Assembly (NCBI RefSeq): GCF_006539865.1 | Contig: NZ_BJNV01000004.1 | Location: forward strand, 1 to 64,000 | DNA: 64,000 nucleotides | Source of the DNA: Zoogloea ramigera | GTDB taxonomy: Bacteria > Pseudomonadota > Gammaproteobacteria > Burkholderiales > Rhodocyclaceae | Direction of reading: 5' to 3' | Shown here: in pieces, positions 8,297 to 17,360 of the stretch | How positions within the stretch are numbered: position 1 is the stretch's first letter | Layout of the letters: each line of letters begins with the position of its first letter | Translations under genes and position numbers: made by a program | The notes under the pieces: generated by a model | The model's database searches: none | Seen by the model: the letters and a program-made list of their open reading frames with translations, nothing else | Told to the model about the DNA's origin: nothing

Positions 8297-8772
8297 GCCC
8301 GGATGTCCACCGCTGTGCCGGCCGGCACCAGCTCGAAGAGTTCGGCCACGTCCCGGTTGCGCATCCGCACGCAGCCGATGGACAGGGGCACGCCCATCGG
8401 CTCGGTGTCGGGGGTGCCGTGGATGTAGATGTAGCGGCGCATGGAGTCCACCTCGCCGAGGCGGTTGAACCCCGGTTCGGTGCCGGACAGCCACAGGATG
8501 CGGGTGAGGATCCAGTCCCGCCCGGGGTTGGCGGCGGCGAGTTCGGGTGTCCACACCTCGCCGGTCGGGCGCCGCCCGCGGAAGGCCGCGCCGATGGGCG
8601 CACCGGCCCCGATGCGGGCCCGGATGATGTGGCGACCCCGCGGCGTGCAGAAACTCCCGCTTGCCTCGCCGGCCCCGTTACGGGCGGTGGACACGCTGTA
8701 ACGGCGGATGCAGGCGCCGTCGTCGCCCAGCAGGGAGAGGGTCTGGGAGGGGATATCGATCAGGATCTGCAT
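8293..8772 (-). CDS. L,D-transpeptidase (YkuD domain)
   Basis: The 159-residue protein is a YkuD domain with the catalytic signature HGTPDTEPMGVPLS followed by IGCVRMRNRD, including the nucleophilic Cys. Such enzymes form 3-3 peptidoglycan cross-links or attach lipoproteins in the periplasm. No signal peptide or membrane anchor is visible at the N-terminus, which is unusual for a periplasmic enzyme. ATG 8772 has GGAG ten bases upstream. A GTG at 8781 would overlap the tadA stop as GTGA but adds only three residues and no export signal. Confidence 0.87.
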   Translation of the reverse strand: MQILIDIPSQTLSLLGDDGACIRRYSVSTARNGAGEASGSFCTPRGRHIIRARIGAGAPIGAAFRGRRPTGEVWTPELAAANPGRDWILTRILWLSGTEPGFNRLGEVDSMRRYIYIHGTPDTEPMGVPLSIGCVRMRNRDVAELFELVPAGTAVDIRA

Positions 8773-8777
8773 GCTGC

Positions 8778-9299
<522 letters not shown>

Positions 9300-9365
9300 C
9301 TAAAGCAGCATCGTGAAAAGACAGGCCCCGACAATGCCGCGCCTCGCCACCCCGGAAGCACTCCG

Positions 9366-11699
9366 ATGAACGGCCCCCTGGACGCAGCGCCCGCCTCCGC
9401 CTCCGATGGGCCGCCCCCGTCGGCGCCCGGCGGCGGCGACACCAGCCGCAGCTGCCTCGAAGTCACCCTGCGCCACATCAGCGACGCCGTCATCGTCAGC
9501 GACGGGCAGGGCCTGGTCACCCTGATGAACCCGCTCGCCGAAGCCCTCACCGGCTGGTCCGGCTTCGAGGCCAGCGGCCAGCGCCTCGCCCATGTCTTTC
9601 CGGTGGTCAGCGACCTGACCGGCGAGCCGCTGTGTCTCGCGCCCACCCGGCCGGATGAAGCCGCGCCCGACTGGACCCCGGTGCAGCTCATTGACCGCCA
9701 GGGAAGACGCCACGCGGTCTCGGTGCGCTGTGCCGACATCCCCGGCACAGCGGGGCAGGCCCAGCCCGGGGTGGTGCTGATCGTCCGGGGCGAAGCCGCC
9801 GACCGTGCGCCCCAGCGCAGCACCTCGAGCCCGCAAGCGCGCTACCGGGCGCTGGTCGAGAACTCGCCGGTGGGCATCTTCCATTTCGGCACCGACCTGC
9901 GGATCACCTACAGCAACAAGCGGCTGGCCGAGATCCTCGGCGCCTCGCCGGAGGCGATCCAGGGTTTCGATCTCCACACCCTGGACGACATGAGCATCCT
10001 GTCGATCCTGCAGGGCGCCCTCGGCGGCCAGCGCGGCGCCTACGACGGGCCCTTCGCCCTCCCCCTGTCGCCGGAGGTGCACCTGCTGTCGATCCATGTG
10101 GCCCCCGAGCGGGACGCAGCCGGCCAGATCTACGGCGGCGTCGGCATCGTCGAAGACCGCGCCGCCTTCCAGAGCACCGACGAGCAGCGGCGGGACGCCA
10201 AGGAGCGCTACGTGCTCTCCCAGCGCAGCGCCAACGAAGGCCTGTGGGACTGGGACCCGAACACCCAGCTGCTGTATCTGTCGCCCCGCCTGCTGGCCCT
10301 GCTCGGGCTGCACAGCGACACCCTCAAGACCACCGGCGCCGAGTGGCTCAAGCTCATCCACCCCGACGACCGCAAGCGCTACCGCGCCGACGTGATCGCC
10401 CACCTGCGCGGCCAGACCGAGCACTTCGAATCCGAATACCGGGTCGCCGACAAGCACGGCAACTTCCACTGGGTGCTCGCCCGCGGCCTGGCCCACCGGG
10501 GGCCCGACGGGCGCGCCGTGCGCATCGTCGGCTCGATCAGCGACATCACCGCCCGCAAGCGGGCCGAAGAGCAGCTGAAGGCCGAACGGGACTTCTCCCG
10601 CGGCCTCATCGACAGCCTGCCAGCGCCCTTCTTCCTCTTCGACCAGCACGGCCGGCTGGTGCTGTGGAACCGCTTCGTCAGCGAGCTCACCGGCCTCGAC
10701 GACGCCCAGCTGCAGAACGCCGAGGCCGGCAGCCTGGTGATCGCCGAGCAGGAGGCCGTGCTGGCCCACCGCATCGAATCTGCGCTGGGCACCGGCGAAG
10801 CCTCGGTGGAGGTGATGCTGCGGCGGGACCGCGCCGAGCCGGTGCCCTTCCTGGTCGTCGGCCGCCGGGTGCTGCTGGACGGCAAGCCCCACATCGTCGG
10901 CGTGGGCACCGACCTGACCGAACGCAAGTTTGCCGAAAAGGCCATCAAGCGCCTCAACCTTGAACTCGAACGGCGGGTGGCCGAGCGCACCTCGCAGCTG
11001 AGCGCGGCCCTGAACGAGCTCGAATCCTTCAGCTACTCGGTCTCCCACGACCTGCGCGCGCCGCTGCGCGCCATCGAAGGCTACAGCGCAATCCTCGGCT
11101 CGGACTACGGCGACAACCTGGACGACGAGGCCAAGGAGCTGCTGCGCCGCGTTCGCGCCGCCGTGCATCGCATGGGCCAGCTGATCGACGACCTGCTCAC
11201 GCTGTCGCGGGTCAGCCGCAAGGCGCTCGAGCGCCGCCCGGTGGACCTCACCACGCTGGCCCTGGTGATCTGCGAGGAGCTCCGCCAGCAAGACCCGGCG
11301 CGGCCGGTCCGCGTCGACATCGCCCCGGGGCTGTGTGTCGAGGGCGACCCGAGCCTGATGCGCACGGTGCTCGAAAACCTGCTCGGCAACGCCTGGAAAT
11401 TCACCGGCCGCGTGGCCATGCCGGAGATCCGCTTCGAGGCCACCCGCCACGCCGGCGTGGACGCCTTCGTGATCCGCGACAACGGCGCGGGCTTCGACAT
11501 GCGTTATCGGGACAACCTGTTCCGGCCCTTCCAGCGCCTGCACTCCGACCGGGAGTTTCCGGGCACCGGTATCGGCCTGGCCACCGTGGCCCGCATCGTG
11601 CGGCGCCATGGCGGCGAAGTGTGGGCCGAAGGCGAGGTCGGCAAGGGCGCCTCGCTCTACTTCAGCATCGGGCAGACGCCGCTGCAGGGCAGCGGTTAA
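9366..11699 (+). CDS. Multi-PAS sensor histidine kinase (soluble)
   Basis: This 777-residue protein has four PAS modules at roughly residues 30-150, 160-275, 280-400 and 405-525. The third resembles PAS_3 with a PAC segment ending GSISDITARKRAEEQ. The HisKA box SHDLRAPLRAIEGYS has its phospho-acceptor at His561, and the ATPase domain has N-box ENLLGNAWKF near 670, DNGAGFD near 705 and GTGIGLA. No transmembrane helix is seen, so it is probably a cytoplasmic redox, gas or light-type sensor. No response regulator is adjacent, so it is an orphan kinase. The long frame upstream of ATG 9366 is antisense to tadA and was discarded. Confidence 0.9.
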   Translation: MNGPLDAAPASASDGPPPSAPGGGDTSRSCLEVTLRHISDAVIVSDGQGLVTLMNPLAEALTGWSGFEASGQRLAHVFPVVSDLTGEPLCLAPTRPDEAAPDWTPVQLIDRQGRRHAVSVRCADIPGTAGQAQPGVVLIVRGEAADRAPQRSTSSPQARYRALVENSPVGIFHFGTDLRITYSNKRLAEILGASPEAIQGFDLHTLDDMSILSILQGALGGQRGAYDGPFALPLSPEVHLLSIHVAPERDAAGQIYGGVGIVEDRAAFQSTDEQRRDAKERYVLSQRSANEGLWDWDPNTQLLYLSPRLLALLGLHSDTLKTTGAEWLKLIHPDDRKRYRADVIAHLRGQTEHFESEYRVADKHGNFHWVLARGLAHRGPDGRAVRIVGSISDITARKRAEEQLKAERDFSRGLIDSLPAPFFLFDQHGRLVLWNRFVSELTGLDDAQLQNAEAGSLVIAEQEAVLAHRIESALGTGEASVEVMLRRDRAEPVPFLVVGRRVLLDGKPHIVGVGTDLTERKFAEKAIKRLNLELERRVAERTSQLSAALNELESFSYSVSHDLRAPLRAIEGYSAILGSDYGDNLDDEAKELLRRVRAAVHRMGQLIDDLLTLSRVSRKALERRPVDLTTLALVICEELRQQDPARPVRVDIAPGLCVEGDPSLMRTVLENLLGNAWKFTGRVAMPEIRFEATRHAGVDAFVIRDNGAGFDMRYRDNLFRPFQRLHSDREFPGTGIGLATVARIVRRHGGEVWAEGEVGKGASLYFSIGQTPLQGSG

Positions 11700-11707
11700 G
11701 GCGGGAA

Positions 11708-11756
11708 GTGGGTAGTGGGTAGTGGGGAGTGGGGAGTGGGGAGTGGGGAGTGGGTT
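11708..11756. repeat. Heptanucleotide tandem repeat (GTGGGGA/GTGGGTA), 7 units
   Basis: Seven contiguous 7-base units follow the kinase stop by eight bases: two GTGGGTA, four GTGGGGA and one GTGGGTT. The plus strand has regularly spaced runs of three to four G, so a G-quadruplex is possible. It lies at the 3' junction between the convergent kinase and TPM genes. Confidence 0.9.
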
Positions 11757-11765
11757 GATAGAGGC

Positions 11766-12263
11766 TCACAGCCTGACAGGCCGGTTGGGCAGCTCGTCGG
11801 GGTTGTCGCCCCGCGCCGGGAACGGCCCGGCGAGCAGCTCGCCTACCGCCCGCACCGCCTCCACCGCCCCCGGGCCATAGCGGCCCTCGCGAAAGGCCAT
11901 CTCCAGGCGCCGGCAGACGGCATCCCAGTCGGCCTGGGGCACCCGACGGGCAATGCCCCGGTCGGCGACGATCTCGACGCGCCGGTCTAGCCACTGCACG
12001 TAGATCAGCACCCCGGTGTTCTCTTCGGTGTCCCACACCCGCAGGTGGGCGAAGACGTCGACCGCCCGCGACCGCGCATCGACGCCCTGCAGAAGCGCCG
12101 GGAAATCCAGCCCACCCTCGACGGCGAAGCGGATCTCGCCCCGATGGCGCGCCTCGGAATCCTGGACCGCCAGCTCGATAGCGGCCATCACCTCGGGCGT
12201 GAAGGCCCGATCGACCCGCCAGGACGGCACGAGCATGTGCCGGACAAAGCGCGTGAAACGCAT
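11766..12263 (-). CDS. TPM-domain protein (second of pair)
   Basis: This 165-residue protein contains a TPM-type fold: FTPEVMAAIELAVQDSEARH, GEIRFAVEG, then RVWDTEENTGVLIYVQWLDRRVEIVADRGIA. It has no signal peptide or membrane helix, unlike its upstream neighbour. TPM proteins of the LemA-associated type have no settled biochemical role. ATG 12263 follows the upstream TPM stop by one base, and the longer frame reading back through that gene was rejected. It is the last gene of the lemA-TPM-TPM operon. Confidence 0.85.
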   Translation of the reverse strand: MRFTRFVRHMLVPSWRVDRAFTPEVMAAIELAVQDSEARHRGEIRFAVEGGLDFPALLQGVDARSRAVDVFAHLRVWDTEENTGVLIYVQWLDRRVEIVADRGIARRVPQADWDAVCRRLEMAFREGRYGPGAVEAVRAVGELLAGPFPARGDNPDELPNRPVRL

Positions 12264-12264
12264 C

Positions 12265-13158
12265 TCACCACCCTCCCGAGGCGCCACCGCCGCCAAAGCC
12301 ACCGCCGCCGCCGGACCAGCCGCCCCCGCGGCCGAAACCTCCGCCGCCCATGCCGCCCATGCCGCCACCGCTCCACGGCCCACCGGTGTGCCGGGTGCCA
12401 CCGCCGGAGCCCATCACGAGCACGAATACAAAGGCCAGCAGCCCGCCGACGACGCCGATCGCCAGCGCGCCGGTGAGCGTCCAGGCGCCAAAACCCACGA
12501 GACCCGAGGCCAGGGTGGCGCCCAGCAGGCGGCCGAAGATGGCGCGCAGGATGCCGCCGATCACGATGGTCACGATCATGCCGACCACCAGCAGTTCCTC
12601 CAGGCCCATGGCCCCGTCACCGCCCTGCCCGGGCACCGGCGGCGCGGGCAGCGGCTCGCCGGACACGCGGGCGGCGATGGCGTCGACGCCGGCCTCGACG
12701 CCGCGCGGGAAATCACCCGCCTTGAAATACGGCGTCACCACGTCGGCGATGATGCGCTTGGCGATCGCGTCGGGGATCGCCCCCTCCAGGCCCCGGCCGA
12801 CCTCGATGCGCATCCGCCGGTCGTCCCGGGCCACCACGAAGAGCACGCCGTCGTCGACGCCCTTGCGGCCCAAGCGCCCGGCCTCGGCGACGCGGAGCGC
12901 GTATTCCTCGATCGCCTCCGGCCGCGTCGTCGCCACCAGCAGCACCGCGACCTGGGCACCCTTCTCGCGTTCCAGCGCCACCAGCCGCGCCTCGATGGCC
13001 TCCCGCCGGTCCACCGACAGCAGGCCCACGGTGTCGGTGACATGGGCCGCGAGGGGCGGCAGCGGCTGCACGTCCTGGGCCTGGGCGCCGCCCATGAGCA
13101 GCGCAAGCAGGCTCACCGCGAAGAACAGGCGCAGCGGCAGCAGGAACGCGCGAAGCAT
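12265..13158 (-). CDS. TPM-domain membrane protein with Gly-rich tail (YgcG family)
   Basis: The 297-residue protein has a signal peptide ending at AQA near residue 27. A periplasmic TPM domain follows (VTDTVGLLSVDRREAIEARL, then DDGVLFVVARDDRRMRIEVGRG), then two hydrophobic helices at about residues 190-245. The C-terminal tail consists almost wholly of Gly, Trp and Ser (GGGGFGRGGGWSGGGG). This matches YgcG-like proteins that occur with LemA. It is preceded by lemA with a 19-base gap and followed by another TPM gene after one base. Its role is probably envelope-related but is not known. Confidence 0.88.
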   Translation of the reverse strand: MLRAFLLPLRLFFAVSLLALLMGGAQAQDVQPLPPLAAHVTDTVGLLSVDRREAIEARLVALEREKGAQVAVLLVATTRPEAIEEYALRVAEAGRLGRKGVDDGVLFVVARDDRRMRIEVGRGLEGAIPDAIAKRIIADVVTPYFKAGDFPRGVEAGVDAIAARVSGEPLPAPPVPGQGGDGAMGLEELLVVGMIVTIVIGGILRAIFGRLLGATLASGLVGFGAWTLTGALAIGVVGGLLAFVFVLVMGSGGGTRHTGGPWSGGGMGGMGGGGFGRGGGWSGGGGGFGGGGASGGW

Positions 13159-13177
13159 GGCGCGGGCCGGCGTCGGC

Positions 13178-13804
13178 TTACTGGGCTGCCGGCTTGGCAG
13201 GCGCCGGTGCAGGCGCAGCGCCGAAGTCCACCTTTGGCGGCTCGCTGATGGCGGCTTCGTTGTCGACCGCGAAATTGGCCTTGGTCCTGGCGCCGATGAC
13301 CATCGCGGTGAGGTTGTTGGGGAAGGTGCGCACCGACACGTTGTAGTCCTGCACCGCCTTGATGTAGCGGTTGCGGGCCACGGTGATGCGGTTCTCGGTG
13401 CCCTCGAGCTGGGCCTGGAGATCGCGGAAGTTGGCGTCGGCCTTGAGGTTGGGGTAGTTCTCGGTGACCACCAGCAGCCGCGACAGGGCCCCGGAGAGTT
13501 CGCCCTGGGCCTTCTGGAAGCGGGCCATCGCCTCGGGGTCGTTCACCAGCTCGGGGGTGACCTTCATGCCGGCCACGTTGGCGCGGGCCTCGGTGACGCG
13601 GGTCAGCACCTCTTTTTCGTGGGCGGCGTAGCCCTGCACCACCTGGACAAGGTTGGGGATCAGGTCGGCACGCCGCTTGTACTGGTTGAGCACCTCCGAC
13701 CAGGAAGCGTTGACCTGTTCGTCGTTGATCTGGATCTGGTTGTAACCGCAGCCGGAGAGCAGCAGCACCGAAAGAAGCAGGGACAGGAAGAGCCTGATGC
13801 GCAT
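13178..13804 (-). CDS. lemA: LemA-family lipoprotein
   Basis: This 208-residue LemA protein has a lipoprotein signal ending LLLSGC, so Cys19 or thereabouts is probably lipidated. The family core is clear: YNQIQINDEQVNASWSEVLN, QYKRRADLIPNLVQVVQGYA, then TENRITVARNRYIKAVQDYN. The tail is Pro/Ala-rich. LemA and TPM genes are widely found together, and this operon has one LemA and two TPM proteins. Function is unknown beyond an inferred envelope role. Confidence 0.93.
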   Translation of the reverse strand: MRIRLFLSLLLSVLLLSGCGYNQIQINDEQVNASWSEVLNQYKRRADLIPNLVQVVQGYAAHEKEVLTRVTEARANVAGMKVTPELVNDPEAMARFQKAQGELSGALSRLLVVTENYPNLKADANFRDLQAQLEGTENRITVARNRYIKAVQDYNVSVRTFPNNLTAMVIGARTKANFAVDNEAAISEPPKVDFGAAPAPAPAKPAAQ

Positions 13805-13917
13805 GATGTGTCCTCGAAAATTGAACGCGGCGGAAGCCCGCCGGTGCTACGCAGCAGTCATTCTAGCCACAGCGGCCCCCGCCGGCAGCGGCGATGCTCA
13901 AATCTTGCAAAGGATTG

Positions 13918-14760
13918 TCACGCCTCGTCCCGCAGCGCCCGCATGGTTTTACGGGCAAAACACAGGTCTTCCCAGGCTTTCGCCTTGTCGGGCTGGTTGC
14001 GCAGCAGGTAGGCCGGGTGGTAGGTGACCACCACCGGGATGTCGCCGTAGCGGAAGGTCTTGCCCCGGGCGGCCGAGATCTTGACCTCCTGGTTAAGCAG
14101 GGCCTGGGCCGCCGGGCGGCCGAGGGCCACGATCAGGCGCGGCTGGATCAGCTCGATCTGCCGGCGCAGGTAGGGGAAGCACGCGGCCAGCTCGTCGGCC
14201 TCCGGCGTCCGGTTGTTGGGCGGGCGGCACTTGACCGCGTTGGCGATGTACACGTCGTGCCCGCGCTGCAGGCCGATGGTGGCCAGCATCGCGTCGAGCA
14301 GGCGCCCGGCCTGGCCGACGAAGGGCTCGCCCCGCTCGTCCTCCTCGGCGCCCGGGCCTTCGCCGACGAACAGCCAGTCGGCCTGGCGGTCGCCCACCCC
14401 GGGCACGGCCTGCTTGCGGCGCTGGCACAGCACACAGCCTTCGCAACCGAGGATGCGCGCCTCCAGGGCGTCCCAGCCGAGGCTGGCCAGGTCGCCGGCA
14501 GGCTGGACGCGGGGTGGCGGAACCACCTCGGGCACCGCTGCCCGCTGCGGCATCTGGGGTGCAGCCGGCCGGCGAGCTGGCGCCGGGGAGTCTCCGTGCC
14601 CCCGCTGAACCGCCGTCGGCCGAGCCAGTGGAGCCTCTGCCACCGCCGGGGGCGGCGGGGCCTCGACGACGGGCTCGCCAGACTCTTCCGCCCCGCCCCG
14701 CAGCCGCCACAGGGGCGCCAGGCCCATCTCGCGCAGGATCGCGTCGCGTCGTCGGGTCAT
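13918..14760 (-). CDS. Family-4 uracil-DNA glycosylase (Fe-S)
   Basis: The 280-residue protein has a Pro/Ala-rich N-terminal extension of about 90 residues and then a type-4 uracil-DNA glycosylase domain. That domain shows the iron-sulfur Cys pair in CEGCVLC, motif VGEGPGAEED, KCRPPNNRTP, ALGRPAAQAL and the C-terminal TYHPAYLLR. It removes uracil from DNA in base-excision repair. The extension is longer than in typical members and low in complexity. It is downstream of tsaB-rimI with a 10-base gap. Confidence 0.92.
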   Translation of the reverse strand: MTRRRDAILREMGLAPLWRLRGGAEESGEPVVEAPPPPAVAEAPLARPTAVQRGHGDSPAPARRPAAPQMPQRAAVPEVVPPPRVQPAGDLASLGWDALEARILGCEGCVLCQRRKQAVPGVGDRQADWLFVGEGPGAEEDERGEPFVGQAGRLLDAMLATIGLQRGHDVYIANAVKCRPPNNRTPEADELAACFPYLRRQIELIQPRLIVALGRPAAQALLNQEVKISAARGKTFRYGDIPVVVTYHPAYLLRNQPDKAKAWEDLCFARKTMRALRDEA

Positions 14761-14770
14761 GGCAGCGTGC

Positions 14771-15238
14771 TCACAGGGCGAGGCTCATCACGAGGCCATC
14801 CTCGCGGCCGCCGTGCGCCGGGTAATAGCCTTTGCGGCGGCCTATGGTCTGGAAGCCAGTGCGCCCGTAAAGCGCGAGGGCCGGCCCGTTGGAGGGGCGC
14901 ACCTCGAGCAGCAGCCTGCGCGCGCCGGCCTGCCGGGCACGCGTGGCGAAGTGCTCGAGGAGGCGACGCCCAAGGCCACCCTTCTGGCGGGCGGCGACCA
15001 CGCTGATGTTGAGGATGTGGGCTTCGTCGATCAGCATCATCAACACACCGTAGCCAACCCGCTCGGCGCCGTCGAGCATCACCCAGCAGCCGTAGCCGGC
15101 GCTGATGGAATCGGCAAAATTGCCTGCGGACCAGGGAAACGGGTAAAGCTCAACGTCCTGCGCGGCGACCCAGGCCAGATCGGACTCGTCCATCGGCCGG
15201 AACTGCAGCCCGGCCGCCACGGCTAGCGACGCGCTCAC
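14771..15238 (-). CDS. rimI: Ribosomal protein S18-alanine N-acetyltransferase
   Basis: RimI acetylates the N-terminal Ala of ribosomal protein S18. The 155-residue GNAT has the FPWSAGNFADSI substrate-side segment, the acetyl-CoA loop RQKGGLGRRLLEH and the C-terminal EVRPSNGPALALYGRTGF signature typical of RimI. The start is GTG at 15238, which overlaps the tsaB stop as GTGA. The tsaB-rimI pairing is common in proteobacteria. Confidence 0.93.
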   Translation of the reverse strand: MSASLAVAAGLQFRPMDESDLAWVAAQDVELYPFPWSAGNFADSISAGYGCWVMLDGAERVGYGVLMMLIDEAHILNISVVAARQKGGLGRRLLEHFATRARQAGARRLLLEVRPSNGPALALYGRTGFQTIGRRKGYYPAHGGREDGLVMSLAL

Positions 15239-15927
15239 GCCTTGCCTCCGCTGGCCAGGCGCTCGGCGGTGGTGAGGGCCACCTTGTCACGCACATAGAG
15301 GGGCGCCGCCAGGGCGGCATCGACGACTTCACCGCGGCTGAAATGCCAGGCGGCCAACCGGGCCACGCTGGAGGCCAGCGGCACCGGCGTGGCGTCATGG
15401 CCGGCCAGCCGTGCGCCGAGGCCCGGCACCAGCACCTCGCCGTAGGCCTTGAAGGCGGAGCCAAAGCCGAACCAGTCGCCCTCTGCCGGCAGCGCCACTG
15501 CGCCCGGCGCCGCGCAGCTCGGCGCGAGGCATTCTTCGAGCACGCCGTCGACCCGGCGATAGGCTGCAAAATAGACCTCCGACATCCGCGCATCCGCCGC
15601 CACGAAAATCGCATCATGGCTGCACTGGCTGGCCAGCGCGGCCAGCGTGCCGACCGGAATCACCGGCTTGCCCAGCCCCATCGCCAGGCCCTGGGCCACA
15701 CCACAGGCGAGGCGCAGGCCGGTGAAGGCCCCCGGCCCGGCCCCGAAGGCGATCGCGTCAAGAGCATCCAGGGCCACGCCGGCCTCCGCAAGCAGCAGGC
15801 GGATCTCGGGGAGGATGGTTTCGGAATGACCGGGACGGCCGGCCACGCTGCGCTCGAGGAGGCGGTCGCCGTCGAGGAGCGCGACCGAGGCGGTCTCGGT
15901 GGAGGTTTCAAGGGCAAGGATCTTCAT
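15235..15927 (-). CDS. tsaB: tRNA threonylcarbamoyladenosine biosynthesis protein TsaB
   Basis: TsaB is the non-catalytic ASKHA-fold partner of TsaD in t6A37 tRNA modification. This 230-residue protein shows the N-terminal ILALETSTETASVAL strand-loop, GPGAFTGLRLACGVAQGLA and VAADARMSEVYFA segments. It heads the tsaB-rimI-glycosylase unit on the minus strand. Nothing unusual is seen. Confidence 0.95.
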   Translation of the reverse strand: MKILALETSTETASVALLDGDRLLERSVAGRPGHSETILPEIRLLLAEAGVALDALDAIAFGAGPGAFTGLRLACGVAQGLAMGLGKPVIPVGTLAALASQCSHDAIFVAADARMSEVYFAAYRRVDGVLEECLAPSCAAPGAVALPAEGDWFGFGSAFKAYGEVLVPGLGARLAGHDATPVPLASSVARLAAWHFSRGEVVDAALAAPLYVRDKVALTTAERLASGGKA

Positions 15928-16095
15928 AGCGCCCGCATTCTACCGCCCCTGGGGGCCGAAGGCGCCGCGGATGCGGCGCCACCAGACGCACACCCCGGGA
16001 GACACGGCGCGATACCCGGGATTTGACGGAATCAGCTAGGCGCTGTCGGGGCGTAGCCGGGCGCCCGCACCGTGGCCGGGCACCTCAGGGATCGA

Positions 16096-16404
16096 CTAAT
16101 CCGGGCGGCGCGGCGGGTTGCCGTAAACGTCACGGCCGGCGTCCTGGACATCGCGCCGCAACTGCCGGCGCTCTTCGGGCGAGAGGCGCCGGGGGTTGCG
16201 GGCCTCGTCGGCGTCCGGGCGCCGGGGGAAATCAGGCATCAGGGACGACATCTCGCCGCCCGGACGATCCGGCGGGAGAAAGCTCGGCCGCAGACCCGAA
16301 CCACCACGCTCACCGTACGGCCCCTGGGCCAGCACGACACTGCTACCCAGCCACGCCGCCACGACCACGCCAACCAGCGCGGCACGATGAAATTTCTTCG
16401 TCAC
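16096..16404 (-). CDS. Small secreted hypothetical protein
   Basis: This 102-residue protein is not recognised. It has a clear signal peptide (MTKKFHRAALVGVVVAAWLG, cleavage after VLAQ). The mature part is short, charged and Pro/Arg-rich, ending with a likely helix, RRLSPEERRQLRRDVQDAGR. The ERRQLRRD helix resembles those of small periplasmic metal or stress proteins, but there is no His or Met pattern to support that. It is monocistronic and divergent from the ompR gene. Confidence 0.6.
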   Translation of the reverse strand: MTKKFHRAALVGVVVAAWLGSSVVLAQGPYGERGGSGLRPSFLPPDRPGGEMSSLMPDFPRRPDADEARNPRRLSPEERRQLRRDVQDAGRDVYGNPPRRPD

Positions 16405-16613
16405 AGAAAGCTCGCTCCCATGGAATGAATCCTAACCCGTTATGAAGCTATTCGGGCAGTCCCGGGTTCCTTGAAACAATTGTGGCAGCCCGCACCATGG
16501 GTGGCTGCAGGCTTTGTAAGGGGATGTGATTCGGCCTCTTTCGTTTACCTTTGCTTACCGGCCCGCCACGGCCCGGCTAGCCGCCCGACGAGGGAGGCGC
16601 TAGGATTCGGCCC

Positions 16614-17342
16614 ATGGAAAAAGAAAGCTTTCGCATTCTCGTCGTCGACGACGACCTCCGCCTGCGCGACCTGCTCAAGCGCTATCTCAGCGAGCAGGGC
16701 TTCAACGTGAAGACGGTGAGTGACGCCACCCAGATGGATCGCGCCCTGCTGCGCGAGCATTTCGACCTGATGGTGCTCGACCTCATGCTGCCCGGCGAAG
16801 ACGGCCTGTCGATCTGCCGGCGTCTGCGCGGCACCAACAACCGGATTCCCATCGTGATGCTCACCGCCAAGGGTGACGACGTGGACCGCATCGTCGGCCT
16901 CGAGATGGGGGCCGACGACTACCTGCCCAAACCTTTCAACCCCCGCGAGCTCGTCGCCCGCATCCACGCGGTGCTGCGCCGCCAGCCGCAGACGCCGCCG
17001 GGCGCGCCGGCCACCGACGACGAGGACGTGCGCTTCGGCAGCATCGTGGTCCAGCTGGGCACCCGCATCCTCGTCCGCAACGGCGAGGAGACCCTGCTCA
17101 CCACCGGCGAGTTCGCCCTGCTCAAGGTGCTGCTGCAGCACCCCCGCCAGCCGCTGTCGCGCGACCGCCTGATGGAGCTCGCCCGGGGCCGCGAGTACGA
17201 CGTCTTCGACCGCTCCATCGACGTCCAGATCTCGCGCCTGCGCAAGCTCATCGAGGAAGACCCGAGCAAGCCCCGCTATCTCCAGACCGTCTGGGGCTTC
17301 GGCTACGTCTTCGTGCCCGACGGCAACAAGCACAGCCAGTAA
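16614..17342 (+). CDS. ompR: OmpR-type response regulator
   Basis: The 242-residue regulator has a receiver domain with acidic pocket DDD (residues 12-14), phospho-acceptor Asp56 (VLDLMLPG) and the conserved Lys in YLPKPFNP. A winged-helix DNA-binding domain ends YLQTVWGFGYVFVPDG. The LSRDRLMELARGREYDVFDR segment is typical of OmpR itself. The paired sensor kinase follows 18 bases downstream, so this is the osmoregulation-type OmpR/EnvZ pair. Confidence 0.93.
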   Translation: MEKESFRILVVDDDLRLRDLLKRYLSEQGFNVKTVSDATQMDRALLREHFDLMVLDLMLPGEDGLSICRRLRGTNNRIPIVMLTAKGDDVDRIVGLEMGADDYLPKPFNPRELVARIHAVLRRQPQTPPGAPATDDEDVRFGSIVVQLGTRILVRNGEETLLTTGEFALLKVLLQHPRQPLSRDRLMELARGREYDVFDRSIDVQISRLRKLIEEDPSKPRYLQTVWGFGYVFVPDGNKHSQ

Positions 17343-17360
17343 GCCACCGCCGGAGTGATC

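Noticed and set aside
9300-11609. 769-codon open frame opposite the PAS kinase
   Set aside because: Antisense shadow of the kinase with no recognisable domains.
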